A stretch of DNA of 64,000 nt from Acinetobacter beijerinckii CIP 110307 (GCF_000369005.1 NZ_KB849763.1:124001-188000), one strand, 5' to 3'. Numbered from the stretch's first letter, positions 30,676-38,716 are shown. Notes: generated by a model from the sequence alone, not told the origin. Program-made: numbers and translations.

Positions 30676-30738
30676 TTGGCAATTCTCCCGTTATTAAACA
30701 ACCTTAAAAAGAAAAACACCTCTTTTTAAGGGCACATA

Positions 30739-30767
30739 ATTGTAAGCCAAGAACTAAAAATGGTCAA
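30739..30767 (-). promoter_or_regulatory. Promoter of the str operon
   Basis: On the minus strand, -35 TTGACC (30762-30767), a 17-bp spacer and -10 TACAAT (30739-30744), about 65 bp before rpsL. The -35 lies inside one arm of the inverted repeat AAATGGTCAA / TTGACCATTT (arms near 30759-30768 and 30790-30799). Confidence 0.75.
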
Positions 30768-30844
30768 CATCGCAAAACAAAGCAACTATTGACCATTTCA
30801 AGGTTTTTTGTAGTTTTTTCTACTCCCTAAACTGGAGTGAAAAA

Positions 30845-32194
30845 TTAACTATGTTTTGTTGATGCTGGCTCTATATCAATTGACTTTTTTTCATTTGATA
30901 TTTCAGATTCTTCATCAACAAGTAATTCATCTTGCTCTACTTTTAATGCAGGCTGTTGCTCTGTATGAGCATGTTCAACCACATGTTGTTCAGCAAGTTG
31001 TTGAATACCCTCTTCGACTTGTCTTTCTACAGGTGGTTTAGAGATAGATTCATCTTTTGTTTGAATCGAAACACTGGTAATGACATCATTTTTTTGTTCG
31101 TCAGCCTCTAAAGCTTGACTAGAACTAACTTCTTCAGTGTCTAATAACCGTGTGGGTTGCTTTCTCAATAAAGCTTCCGCCTTATAATAAGCATCTAATG
31201 CCGAAATGTTTTCTGTTGGATATTCGTTTAAATAAAAACGTGCTGCACCAAAAACCGATTGAGATTTTTGCCCAACATCTTCAAGCAGTCTCCAACTATA
31301 AAAACCACCTAAAGCCGCACCCGCAATTGGAGTCAATTTGCCAATCATAGACACTTGTGGAATTTGATTTAACCATGCCCACTTAAATTGTCCCGCATCA
31401 TCAACCAACCATTTTTTAACCAGTTTAATATCATTATTGGAACCTAATAGTTTTTGGAATTGCTGCAAATCGTGCGTTTCAAGCATTGATTTCAAAGCTT
31501 TTAATGCGACTAACAAAGTCTGTTTTTCTGCAACCAAACTCAGGTCAATTTCTTTAAAAATAAAAGCAACAATCTCTTGATCATTTTCATCAGTAAGATC
31601 AAAACCGTGCGAACGACCAGTTTGATAAATAGTTCTTAACGCCAAAACAATTGATGCTGGAATATCAATCGCCGCACCCCAAACGCCTGTTGCACCTGTC
31701 ACTGCACCTTGTGCTAATGCCAATAGTTTATTTTGCTCAATCAGGGCTTGACTCAATCGTTGTGAGCGACCTGTATCTTTTGTTAATTCAATGATGTCAT
31801 TTACACCAGCCTCTTCAAGAATTTTTTCGGTCAGAGAACTATTTGAACTAAATTCATTTAACCATTGAAACAAATAATCAGAAACTTTTTCACCTAAATC
31901 TGGAGACACAAAAGTCGCAATATTATTTACTTTACTATAATGTCTACCCAATAGTTGATGAGATAGTTTTGGAAATTGTTGGCGTAGCATATGTTGTGGA
32001 TTTTCATATTTTTCCACTTCAAAAGGACTTTTAAATCGAGCACTTCCTTCAATAACATTGGCTGATTGAGCATGTTCAGCACTTGAAGTTGTAGGAGCAA
32101 CTTGAAATTTTTGCAATTCCGAACTGAGCTTTTTAGCCACTCCAAAGGCTTGTGCCAATAAACCTGAAGATTGCTTGTTTTTAGAATTTGTCAT
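30845..32194 (-). CDS. EcsC family protein
   Basis: A 449-residue protein. Residues about 90-325 match the EcsC domain, with 'YLFQWLNEFSS', 'LALAQGAVTGATGVWGAAID', 'ASIVLALRTIYQTGRSHGFDL' and 'MIGKLTPIAGAALGGFYSWRL'. Hydrophobic glycine-rich helices suggest membrane contact. The C-terminal 100 residues are acidic, Gln-rich and of low complexity. Function is not settled for bacterial EcsC. AGAGG six bases before the ATG at 32194 fixes the start over one seven codons earlier. It lies upstream of the str operon but is separated by that operon's own promoter. Confidence 0.82.
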   Translation of the reverse strand: MTNSKNKQSSGLLAQAFGVAKKLSSELQKFQVAPTTSSAEHAQSANVIEGSARFKSPFEVEKYENPQHMLRQQFPKLSHQLLGRHYSKVNNIATFVSPDLGEKVSDYLFQWLNEFSSNSSLTEKILEEAGVNDIIELTKDTGRSQRLSQALIEQNKLLALAQGAVTGATGVWGAAIDIPASIVLALRTIYQTGRSHGFDLTDENDQEIVAFIFKEIDLSLVAEKQTLLVALKALKSMLETHDLQQFQKLLGSNNDIKLVKKWLVDDAGQFKWAWLNQIPQVSMIGKLTPIAGAALGGFYSWRLLEDVGQKSQSVFGAARFYLNEYPTENISALDAYYKAEALLRKQPTRLLDTEEVSSSQALEADEQKNDVITSVSIQTKDESISKPPVERQVEEGIQQLAEQHVVEHAHTEQQPALKVEQDELLVDEESEISNEKKSIDIEPASTKHS

Positions 32195-32484
32195 CAAGTA
32201 CCTCTGTTCTGTCATTTGCGAATTTCTAGCTAAATACTAGGTTGAATATAGATTTATCTCAACTTTTATCTGTGTACTTTCATTACGTTTCGTCACAACA
32301 TCACTCATAAGCACCCATATCGACTCAATCAGAAATAGACATAAAATATGCCATAAGAAATGAAAATCCTTTCTGTTATCATGGTGTCATTCACTCATAA
32401 GTCATTTCAATCGTTATATTCTCCTAATTTTTAAACATAACGATGATGCACAAGGCTTAGTATTACCATAAAAGGGATCTGTAA

Positions 32485-33714
32485 ATGAAACGTGTTGTAA
32501 TCACTGGTATGGGCATTAACTCATGTATCGGTAACTCTTTAGAAGAGGTCACTCATTCTTTAAAAAATGGAATCTCGGGAACACGTTTTAACCCAACTTA
32601 TGCTGAACTCAATTTCAAAAGCCATGTGAGCGCAGCCGCAGTTCAAGAATTTGATAATATCGATCGTAAATTAAAGCGCTTTATGGGCGTATGTGCCATG
32701 TATGCATACAACACAGCGATTGCAGCTGTAGAGCATGCAGGTCTGAAACAAGAAGATCTAGCGAATAACCCTCGTTATGGTATTGCTGGCGGAAGTGGTG
32801 GTAACTCAACTGCTTCTGTGACAGAAATGGTGAAATTACTAGAAGAAAAAGGTGCTCGTAAAATTGGCCCATTCTTCGTACCCCGCAATATGAGCAATAC
32901 AATTACAGCGAATGTCGGTGTAGCATTGAAACTACAAGGCGTTGCGCACTCAATTACCAGTGCATGTGCAACTTCTGCTGATGCAATAGGCTATGCCTAC
33001 AACCTGATTCAATTGGGTAAACAAGACCTAATGCTTGCGGGTGGTGGTGAAGAAGATCACTGGTCTCAAAGCTTATTATTTGATGCAATGGGCGCGTTAT
33101 GTTCAAAATACAATGATTCTCCTGAAACTGCATCTCGCCCTTACTCTGCTGACCGTGATGGCTTTGTGATTGCTGGCGGTGGTGGCTTCGTTGTACTTGA
33201 ATCACTTGAACACGCTCAAGCACGTGGTGCAAATATTCTTGCAGAAGTCGTTGCTTATGCAGCTAACAGTGATGGTGCTGATATGGTTGCCCCATCTGGT
33301 GAAGGTGCAACGCGCTGTATCCTAATGGCCTTAGACGAAGCAAAACAACATGGTGTTGAAACAGTAGATTATGTAAACACTCATGGTACATCTACGCCAG
33401 CAGGCGATATCACTGAACTTAAAGCAATGGAGCGAGCATTTGGCGAAGGTCAAGTTCCTGCATTTAGCTCAACGAAATCTATGACGGGTCATAGTTTGGG
33501 TGCAGCAGGCGTTCAGGAAGCAATTTATTCAGTATTAATGATGCAAAATGGTTTTATTGCACCAAACATTAATGTGACAGAATTAGATGAAGGCGCACAA
33601 GGTTTTGATCTTGTACTTGAAAAACGTGATGCAAAACTGAATACTGTAATGAGTAACAGTTTTGGCTTTGGCGGTGTAAACGCTTGCCTCATTTTCAAGA
33701 AGTGGGATGCATAA
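32485..33714 (+). CDS. fabB: Beta-ketoacyl-ACP synthase I (FabB)
   Basis: A 409-residue thiolase-fold condensing enzyme that extends acyl-ACP with malonyl-ACP and is needed for unsaturated fatty acid synthesis. The catalytic triad is Cys161 (ITSACATSAD), His300 (NTHGTSTP) and His336 (KSMTGHSLGAAG). The 'YNDSPETASRPYSADRDGFV' stretch and overall length match FabB rather than FabF. AGGGA lies upstream of the ATG. fabA is not in the window. The next gene, hemJ, begins 19 bp later. Confidence 0.96.
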   Translation: MKRVVITGMGINSCIGNSLEEVTHSLKNGISGTRFNPTYAELNFKSHVSAAAVQEFDNIDRKLKRFMGVCAMYAYNTAIAAVEHAGLKQEDLANNPRYGIAGGSGGNSTASVTEMVKLLEEKGARKIGPFFVPRNMSNTITANVGVALKLQGVAHSITSACATSADAIGYAYNLIQLGKQDLMLAGGGEEDHWSQSLLFDAMGALCSKYNDSPETASRPYSADRDGFVIAGGGGFVVLESLEHAQARGANILAEVVAYAANSDGADMVAPSGEGATRCILMALDEAKQHGVETVDYVNTHGTSTPAGDITELKAMERAFGEGQVPAFSSTKSMTGHSLGAAGVQEAIYSVLMMQNGFIAPNINVTELDEGAQGFDLVLEKRDAKLNTVMSNSFGFGGVNACLIFKKWDA

Positions 33715-33732
33715 TCCCGCATAGGATTATCA

Positions 33733-34185
33733 ATGGATGCACCTTCTGATGCTTTTTTATGGGTAAAAGCATTACATATTATTGCCGTGGTTTGTTGGTT
33801 TGCTGCTTTATTCTACTTACCACGATTATATGTTTATCACGCAATGAGCGAGGATGCGATTAGTCATCAACGCTTTGAAGTGATGGAACGCAAGTTGTAT
33901 CGCGGAATCATGTGGCCCTCTATGATCGCCACACTCCTCACAGCCCATTTTCTTGTAGATTGGGGTGATGCAACTCGACACTACCATGAAGCATTATGGT
34001 TTTATATGAAAGTTGGCTTAGTTGGCTTATTAGTCATTTATCATTTTGTTTGTGGTTACTACCGTAAAAAACTGATTGGCAATGCACACTATAAGTCGCA
34101 TAGGTTTTGGCGTTTCTTCAATGAAATGCCCACCTTATTATTATTTGCAATTATTATTTTAGTTGTTGTAAAACCTCAGTTCTAA
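33733..34185 (+). CDS. hemJ: Protoporphyrinogen IX oxidase HemJ
   Basis: A 150-residue four-helix membrane protein, the third type of protoporphyrinogen oxidase, which makes protoporphyrin IX in heme synthesis. HemJ is established in Acinetobacter and cyanobacteria. Features are His15 in 'LWVKALHIIAVVCWFAALFY', 'LPRLYVYH', 'WPSMIATLLTA', 'WFYMKVGLVGLLVIYH' and 'RFFNEMPTLLLFAIIILVV'. It may be co-transcribed with fabB. The terminator stem overlaps its last codons and stop. Confidence 0.9.
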   Translation: MDAPSDAFLWVKALHIIAVVCWFAALFYLPRLYVYHAMSEDAISHQRFEVMERKLYRGIMWPSMIATLLTAHFLVDWGDATRHYHEALWFYMKVGLVGLLVIYHFVCGYYRKKLIGNAHYKSHRFWRFFNEMPTLLLFAIIILVVVKPQF

Positions 34186-34200
34186 CTGAGGTTTTTTATT
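34171..34200 (+). terminator. Terminator of fabB-hemJ, overlapping the stop codon
   Basis: AAACCTCAG / CTGAGGTTT arms at 34171-34179 and 34186-34194 with T6 on the plus strand. The hemJ TAA (34183-34185) lies in the loop. Confidence 0.85.
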
Positions 34201-34244
34201 CTAGAATAAATGAAAGATATTAATAGAATAACTTCAGACATCAT

Positions 34245-34784
34245 ATGATTCATTCATTCTATAGATACATTGAGAATTTAAATTTTTGGTTGTTTTCCAA
34301 GCTGATTGTTCATCTAAAAATGCATGAATTTCAATATCGCAGACTCACAGTCGATGAAATTGTGATGGCAAAACAAGTCTTTGGTAATCTCATTAATTAT
34401 GATGAGGTGAAAATCTTTAATATTGCTTACTTACCATGGCAACCCGTTGATATTTTTATGGCTCCAAATGGTAACTTGTTTGTCCATCAAAAATATTTCT
34501 GTTCAGACTACTCGAAAGCTTCACTTTCCTTAAAAAGTATATTTATTCATGAGTTAGCTCATATTCTACAGTTTCAGCAAGGCATCAACGTCATACTTAA
34601 AGGTGCAATACTTCAAACTGGATATTATTTAAGTTTAAAGAAATATAACCCCTATCATTATGAACTTATTGAAGATAAACCCTACGATACATACAATATC
34701 GAACAGCAAGGTGATATCGCAAAAGATATTTTTTTAAAGAAAATTCCAAATATCATAGATAAAAATAAAAGCCCTGTAGGTTAA
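34245..34784 (+). CDS. HExxH metallopeptidase-like protein, function unknown
   Basis: A 179-residue protein with the zinc-binding motif 'HELAHILQFQQG' at about residues 105-116, preceded by 'SLKSIFI' and by 'GNLFVHQKYFCSDYS', as in DUF4157-type predicted peptidases. The third ligand (a Glu further along) is plausible in 'ELIEDKPYDTYNIEQQGDIA'. No signal peptide or clear transmembrane segment is seen. Substrate is unknown. It sits between hemJ and the small-protein cluster; a shared bidirectional terminator lies at its 3' end. Confidence 0.6.
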   Translation: MIHSFYRYIENLNFWLFSKLIVHLKMHEFQYRRLTVDEIVMAKQVFGNLINYDEVKIFNIAYLPWQPVDIFMAPNGNLFVHQKYFCSDYSKASLSLKSIFIHELAHILQFQQGINVILKGAILQTGYYLSLKKYNPYHYELIEDKPYDTYNIEQQGDIAKDIFLKKIPNIIDKNKSPVG

Positions 34785-34800
34785 ATTACAGGGCTTTTAA
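34765..34800. terminator. Bidirectional terminator between the HExxH gene and the small-protein cluster
   Basis: Perfect 12-bp arms AAAAGCCCTGTA (34767-34778) and TACAGGGCTTTT (34787-34798). The stop codon of the plus-strand gene lies in the stem-loop. It can end both converging transcripts. Confidence 0.85.
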
Positions 34801-34821
34801 GTTGAAAATTCAGAATTGCTG

Positions 34822-34983
34822 TTAAGCAGCGGTTCCTTTGCTTTGTTCAGTTTTGAGTTCATGGTCAACATCCATATCTGTTGTGAAATCTACACGCATT
34901 GCATCCATAACAATCGTACCTACTCGCCCTACTCCAACTGCCAAACCTAAGGCAATCACAGGAAATAAAATAGCTGGAAACAT
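34822..34983 (-). CDS. Small single-helix membrane protein 1 of a three-gene cluster
   Basis: A 53-residue protein: a hydrophobic helix (MFPAILFPVIALGLAVGVG) ending in 'GRVGTIVMDAM', then a polar acidic tail (DFTTDMDVDHELKTEQSKGT). GAGGT lies seven bases before the ATG at 34983, so translation is well supported. It is the last of three same-strand tiny genes that share the pattern hydrophobic helix - V/G-G-R-(V/I)-G-T-(V/I). I recognise no family. Small helices like this often act as subunits or regulators of larger membrane complexes; that role is inference only. Confidence 0.75.
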   Translation of the reverse strand: MFPAILFPVIALGLAVGVGRVGTIVMDAMRVDFTTDMDVDHELKTEQSKGTAA

Positions 34984-35006
34984 AATCTTTACCTCTTTAA
35001 ACAAAC

Positions 35007-35117
35007 TTAATTGATTGACTCAGCGTTATTGTCTTTTTCTCGGAACATAACTGTACCAATGCGCCCAACAACGACTGCAAAACCAAAAGCTACAACAGGG
35101 AATAATAAAACTGACAT
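35007..35117 (-). CDS. Small single-helix membrane protein 2 of a three-gene cluster
   Basis: A 36-residue protein: MSVLLFPVVAFGFAVVVGRI, then G-T-V-M-F and a charged tail (REKDNNAESIN). A GAGGTGAC ribosome-binding site lies just before the ATG at 35117. The core VVGRIGTV is nearly the same as VGRVGTI and VVGRVGTV in its neighbours. The gap to gene 1 is 23 bp and to gene 3 is 48 bp, suggesting one transcript. Conservation of a motif across three tiny frames, each with a good ribosome-binding site, argues that these are real genes. Confidence 0.75.
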   Translation of the reverse strand: MSVLLFPVVAFGFAVVVGRIGTVMFREKDNNAESIN

Positions 35118-35165
35118 ATTGTCACCTCATAAATCCAAAATTTAGAATCTTCTTAAATTGAGTAG

Positions 35166-35258
35166 TTAAGCTTCTTGATTTTGTAGCAGGACTGTACCTA
35201 CACGGCCAACAACAATAGCCAAAATAGATGCGATGATTAGAAAAAATAATACTGACAT
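35166..35258 (-). CDS. Small single-helix membrane protein 3 of a three-gene cluster
   Basis: A 30-residue protein: MSVLFFLIIASILAIVVGRV, then G-T-V-L-L-Q-N-Q-E-A. It starts MSV like gene 2 and carries the same IVVGRVGTV core. GAGAGG lies just before the ATG at 35258. It is the first gene after the operator-rich promoter at 35308-35362 and is nearly all transmembrane helix. Family unknown. Such lengths are comparable to accessory peptides like CydX or KdpF, but I see no matching partner operon here. Confidence 0.72.
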   Translation of the reverse strand: MSVLFFLIIASILAIVVGRVGTVLLQNQEA

Positions 35259-35307
35259 ATTTGTTACCTCTCTTTACTAACTGCTTAAATAATTTATTTG
35301 AATTACA

Positions 35308-35362
35308 GTGTACAGACGTTCACATTAATTAGGATAATAGCAGTGCACAAACGTACACTCAA
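35308..35362 (-). promoter_or_regulatory. Promoter with two 16-bp palindromic operators for the small-protein cluster
   Basis: On the minus strand: -35 TTGAGT (35357-35362), 17-bp spacer, -10 TATTAT (35334-35339). Operator A (35343-35358, GTGCACAAACGTACAC on plus) fills the spacer and touches the -35. Operator B (35308-35323, GTGTACAGACGTTCAC) lies just downstream of the -10, over the start-site region. Both fit GTGNAC-N4-GTNCAC, and their centres are 35 bp apart. This layout is what a dimeric repressor would use. The palindrome resembles sites of TetR-family lipid regulators such as DesT/FabR; that match is from memory. Confidence 0.7.
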
Positions 35363-35850
35363 GTGTAGCAAATGGATTCCCGACGAACGGTATAAAAAAC
35401 ACTCAACCTCTAAAAGCGTAAATTTGCATAATTTATTATTCAATACAAACAATCATTTATAATTTTGGAAAAAATAAACTTATAAAAAAACGTCATTTTT
35501 ATTGCAAAATATGTTTTTTTAGAGACTGTAATAGACGTGTCATTTTAGAGTGAAATAATAAGCTGAAAAAAACTTTATATAGTCATCTTAAATTTAATCG
35601 TCTATATGCAGCATAACTACATAAAAAATGAAAAAGTCTAAGATTCCTCACTAAATCTTAGTATTTTATACAGAAAAACTTGTTATTTTTACGCAGAAAA
35701 ATGTGCATTTAGTATATATTATTAGGCTTGTCATTTTTCTTTAAGACACAGATTGTTTAGCACTATGATATACATGCGTTTTTAAAACTATACCTATATA
35801 AATCAAAACCTTGTATATCAGAACTTATTAAGACTCAGGATTAGGTTTGA
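35363..35850. other. AT-rich intergenic region upstream of nadE
   Basis: About 490 bp with no gene that I can support. It must contain the nadE promoter; a possible -10 TATGAT lies near 35764. Short repeated CAGAAAAA elements occur around 35671-35700. Only very short frames are present. Confidence 0.5.
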
Positions 35851-37476
35851 ATGAAAAATTTTAAAATTGCCCTTGCTCAGTTTTCTCCGCATATTGGCAA
35901 TATTGACGCAAATACTCAAAAGATGGTTGAGCAAGCAAATCTAGCGAAACAACAACAGGCTGATTTAATCATCTTCCCTGAACTTTCGACGTTAGGTTAC
36001 CCAGCAGAAGACTTATTACTCCGACCAAATCTACAAAAGCGAACTCAAAAAGCGTTTGCTCAATTAAGTGAAGTTAAAGATATTGTGATGGTATTCGGTT
36101 TTGTCCATCAGACCGAAGATGGTAACCGTTATAATTCTGCTGCCGTTATGAAAGATGGGCAGATTTTAGGTATTTACAATAAACAGAACTTACCAAACTA
36201 CGGTGTTTTTGATGAAAAGCGCTATTTTCAAGATGGGCATCAACACTTAGTTTTTGAGTATTTAGGTCATAAATTTGGCGTACTTATTTGTGAAGATGTA
36301 TGGTCACTGAATACTGTTAAACAATTGAGTCAGCTCAATGTTGAGACCGCATTAGTTTTAAATGCTTCGCCATATGAAGTTGGTAAACCACAGCATCGTA
36401 TCCAAACCCTAAATGAGTTAGCAAAACAACTTCATTTAAACATTGTGTATGTGAATCAAGTTGGTGGTCAAGACGACTTAATTTTTGATGGTTCAAGTTT
36501 TGTTAGCAATAACAATGGAGAAGTTGCACTCCAAGCACCAAGCTTCCAAGAATCTATTTATATTGCTGAATACGATGCAGAACAAAAGCAATTCAAAAAG
36601 TCTGAAACTGCGCCTGCATTGGAAACATTTGCTGAGATCTACCAAGCACTGGTTATGGCAACGCGTGATTACGTGCAACGCTCAGGCTTTCCTGGTGTGA
36701 TTTTAGGTTTATCTGGTGGTATTGATTCAGCTTTAACACTCGCAATTGCTGTAGATGCAATCGGCGCAGATAAAGTACAAGCCGTGATGATGCCTTATAC
36801 ATACACTTCACAAATGAGTGTAGAAGACGCCACAGAACAAGCACGTCGTATGGGTGTGACCTTTGGTATTGCAGAGATTCACCCAATCGTGAATAGCTTT
36901 ATGCAAACACTATTCCCGTTCTTTGGCAACTCACCTGCCGATGCAACAGAAGAAAACTTACAAGCCCGTACTCGCGGTACGTTGTTAATGGGTTTATCTA
37001 ATAAGTTTGGTAACCTTGTTCTTTCAACAGGAAATAAATCTGAAATCTCTGTAGGCTATTGCACACTTTATGGTGACATGGTTGGTGGTTTCTCAGTACT
37101 TAAAGACGTTTATAAAACGATTGTATTTGAGTTAGCTAAATATCGAAATACGCTGAGTGAAACACCTGTGATTCCTGAACGTGTTATCACTCGCCCGCCT
37201 TCAGCAGAATTACGCCCAGATCAAAAAGATCAAGATTCTTTACCTGCTTATGATGTACTCGATGCAATTTTGTATGCCTATATTGAAGAAGATCTTAGTC
37301 AAGCTGATATCATTGCAAAAGGTTACGAGTCTGCCGTGGTTGAGAAAGTGATCAAATTAGTTGATCGTAATGAATACAAGCGCCGTCAGGGAGCAATTGG
37401 ACCACGTATTAGTTCACGTGCATTCAGTCGCGAACGTCGCTACCCTATCGTCAATGGATGGACCGCGAATGACTGA
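35851..37476 (+). CDS. nadE: NAD+ synthase, glutamine-hydrolysing
   Basis: A 541-residue two-domain enzyme that amidates nicotinic acid adenine dinucleotide to NAD+. The N-terminal nitrilase-like glutaminase (about 1-255) has the Glu of 'FPELSTLGYPAED', a Lys in 'NKQNLPNYGVFDEKRYF' and Cys in 'GVLICEDVW'. The synthetase domain has the P-loop 'LGLSGGIDSALTLAIA' and 'LSTGNKSEISVGYCTLYGDM'. It ends in the family 'RISSRAFSRERRYPIVNGW'. The stop overlaps the next start by 8 bp. Confidence 0.97.
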   Translation: MKNFKIALAQFSPHIGNIDANTQKMVEQANLAKQQQADLIIFPELSTLGYPAEDLLLRPNLQKRTQKAFAQLSEVKDIVMVFGFVHQTEDGNRYNSAAVMKDGQILGIYNKQNLPNYGVFDEKRYFQDGHQHLVFEYLGHKFGVLICEDVWSLNTVKQLSQLNVETALVLNASPYEVGKPQHRIQTLNELAKQLHLNIVYVNQVGGQDDLIFDGSSFVSNNNGEVALQAPSFQESIYIAEYDAEQKQFKKSETAPALETFAEIYQALVMATRDYVQRSGFPGVILGLSGGIDSALTLAIAVDAIGADKVQAVMMPYTYTSQMSVEDATEQARRMGVTFGIAEIHPIVNSFMQTLFPFFGNSPADATEENLQARTRGTLLMGLSNKFGNLVLSTGNKSEISVGYCTLYGDMVGGFSVLKDVYKTIVFELAKYRNTLSETPVIPERVITRPPSAELRPDQKDQDSLPAYDVLDAILYAYIEEDLSQADIIAKGYESAVVEKVIKLVDRNEYKRRQGAIGPRISSRAFSRERRYPIVNGWTAND

Positions 37477-38500
37477 AAAAATTGTTTCTGAAAAGTCACA
37501 ATTACTTGCTCAAGCACTTATGCTTGAGCAAGTTTCTTTTTATAAAAATCAGCTGACTACTCAACTTTCTGCTGATTTTTTCCAACAATTCATACAGCTC
37601 TTTTTACAGCATGCACCGAATATCAAACTCAAAGAAGTGATTGAACTTGAGCAGATACAAGCAGTTGTTAAGCGCTATGCTTTTGAAATGCAACTTGGTG
37701 CGGGTTTATTAGAATTTATTGGTGAAATTGCACAAAGACTTCATGTGTTTTCAATTCAATCCTCTGCGCAACTACAAGATGTATTTTCTGATCACCAGTT
37801 TGAAATGTGGTTATCAAAGTTTCTTGAACTAGAGAATATCCGTCATTATCTCAATCATTTTTTAAAAGAAAGCCCTTCTATTCAGCAATTATGTCAATAT
37901 ATTGCAACCACAACATTGCAGAATAAATTACCAAAATTATTTGCTCAGTCAGATGAAGAGCGTATTTCTGAGAGTAAATATGAGTGGCAACAAAAACTAA
38001 AAAGCTTTTCGCATCGCCAACAGCAGCGTATCGAACAAAAGCTTGAAGAAAGCATTGGTCGATTCATCCAAGAACAGCTAGTTGATCTCAGCTTGCTTTC
38101 AGATAAGGACTTAGAAAGTCTTGCACGCAACATTTGGGATGACAACAAAGCAAAACCATTATCAGAATATACCAAACAAGTAACTCCTCTTGATGTCGAA
38201 GAGTTTTTTGTGATGATTTATGAATACTGGAAAGAACTGCGTCAATCTTCATTTATTCAAGATCTGATTTTATATGGCGTGAAAGTTTTTTATGACTTTT
38301 ATGAAGATGAAAGTTTAGAAGATGTGTTTGCTGCTATTGGCATTGAAGAGTCTGATCTGCAAAATGAAGCTGTCCGTTTCTACCCTAAAGTTGTAGTAGC
38401 ACTTGATGAACATGGCGTACTAGAACCCATTATTACGCTGATCCTCAAACCATTCTATGAAAGCACTCGAACTTTAGAAACAATCGAAAAGCATCTATAA
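37469..38500 (+). CDS. Uncharacterised helical protein coupled to nadE
   Basis: A 343-residue soluble protein that I do not recognise. It is almost wholly alpha-helical by composition, rich in Gln, Glu and Leu, with likely coiled-coil stretches near residues 165-215 ('HRQQQRIEQKLEESIGRF'). No signal peptide or catalytic motif is seen. The ATG at 37469 overlaps the last 8 bases of nadE, so translational coupling is likely; a longer reading from 37361 lies inside nadE. It ends just before the terminator at 38504-38535. A link to NAD metabolism is only suggested by the overlap. Confidence 0.65.
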   Translation: MTEKIVSEKSQLLAQALMLEQVSFYKNQLTTQLSADFFQQFIQLFLQHAPNIKLKEVIELEQIQAVVKRYAFEMQLGAGLLEFIGEIAQRLHVFSIQSSAQLQDVFSDHQFEMWLSKFLELENIRHYLNHFLKESPSIQQLCQYIATTTLQNKLPKLFAQSDEERISESKYEWQQKLKSFSHRQQQRIEQKLEESIGRFIQEQLVDLSLLSDKDLESLARNIWDDNKAKPLSEYTKQVTPLDVEEFFVMIYEYWKELRQSSFIQDLILYGVKVFYDFYEDESLEDVFAAIGIEESDLQNEAVRFYPKVVVALDEHGVLEPIITLILKPFYESTRTLETIEKHL

Positions 38501-38503
38501 AGA

Positions 38504-38548
38504 ACCCCACCAAATAAGTTAATTTTTGGTGGGGTGTAAAACTTTTTT
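38504..38548 (+). terminator. Terminator of the nadE operon
   Basis: 11-bp arms ACCCCACCAAA / TTTGGTGGGGT (38504-38514 and 38525-38535), with T6 a few bases later. Confidence 0.8.
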
Positions 38549-38561
38549 GTATTACTTAGAT

Positions 38562-38592
38562 AAAAAGAAACCACGCAGGAGCGTGGTTTTTA
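38562..38592 (-). terminator. Terminator of tRNA-Met copy 1
   Basis: AAACCACGC-AGGA-GCGTGGTTT followed by TCTTTTTA on the minus strand, a few bases after the tRNA 3' CCA. The same hairpin recurs after copy 2. Confidence 0.85.
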
Positions 38593-38595
38593 AAA

Positions 38596-38672
38596 TGGTG
38601 GCTATGACGAGACTTGAACTTGTGACCCCCGCATTATGAGTGCGGTGCTCTAACCAACTGAGCTACATAGCC
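38596..38672 (-). tRNA. tRNA-Met (CAU), elongator, copy 1
   Basis: 77 nt on the minus strand, with encoded CCA. The acceptor stem GGCTATG pairs with CATAGCC; the D arm is AGCTCAGTTGGTTAGAGC; the anticodon loop CTCATAA gives CAU; the T arm holds GTTCAAGTC. The body matches elongator tRNA-Met rather than initiator, since the first pair is a normal G-C. A tRNA-Ile2 with a lysidine-modified CAU is less likely from the acceptor and anticodon stems. It is the same as copy 2. Confidence 0.93.
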
Positions 38673-38687
38673 GTAAACTGTGTGCGC

Positions 38688-38716
38688 ATTATCTAGTTTT
38701 CCACATTTCTGGTCAA
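38688..38716 (-). promoter_or_regulatory. Promoter of tRNA-Met copy 1
   Basis: Minus strand: -35 TTGACC (38711-38716), 17-bp spacer, -10 GATAAT (38688-38693), then a GC-rich discriminator (GCGCACAC), as is usual for stringently controlled stable-RNA genes. Confidence 0.75.

Noticed and set aside
38596..38672. Assignment as tRNA-Ile2 (lysidine CAU)
   Set aside because: The acceptor GGCTATG and the anticodon stem match elongator tRNA-Met; both copies agree.
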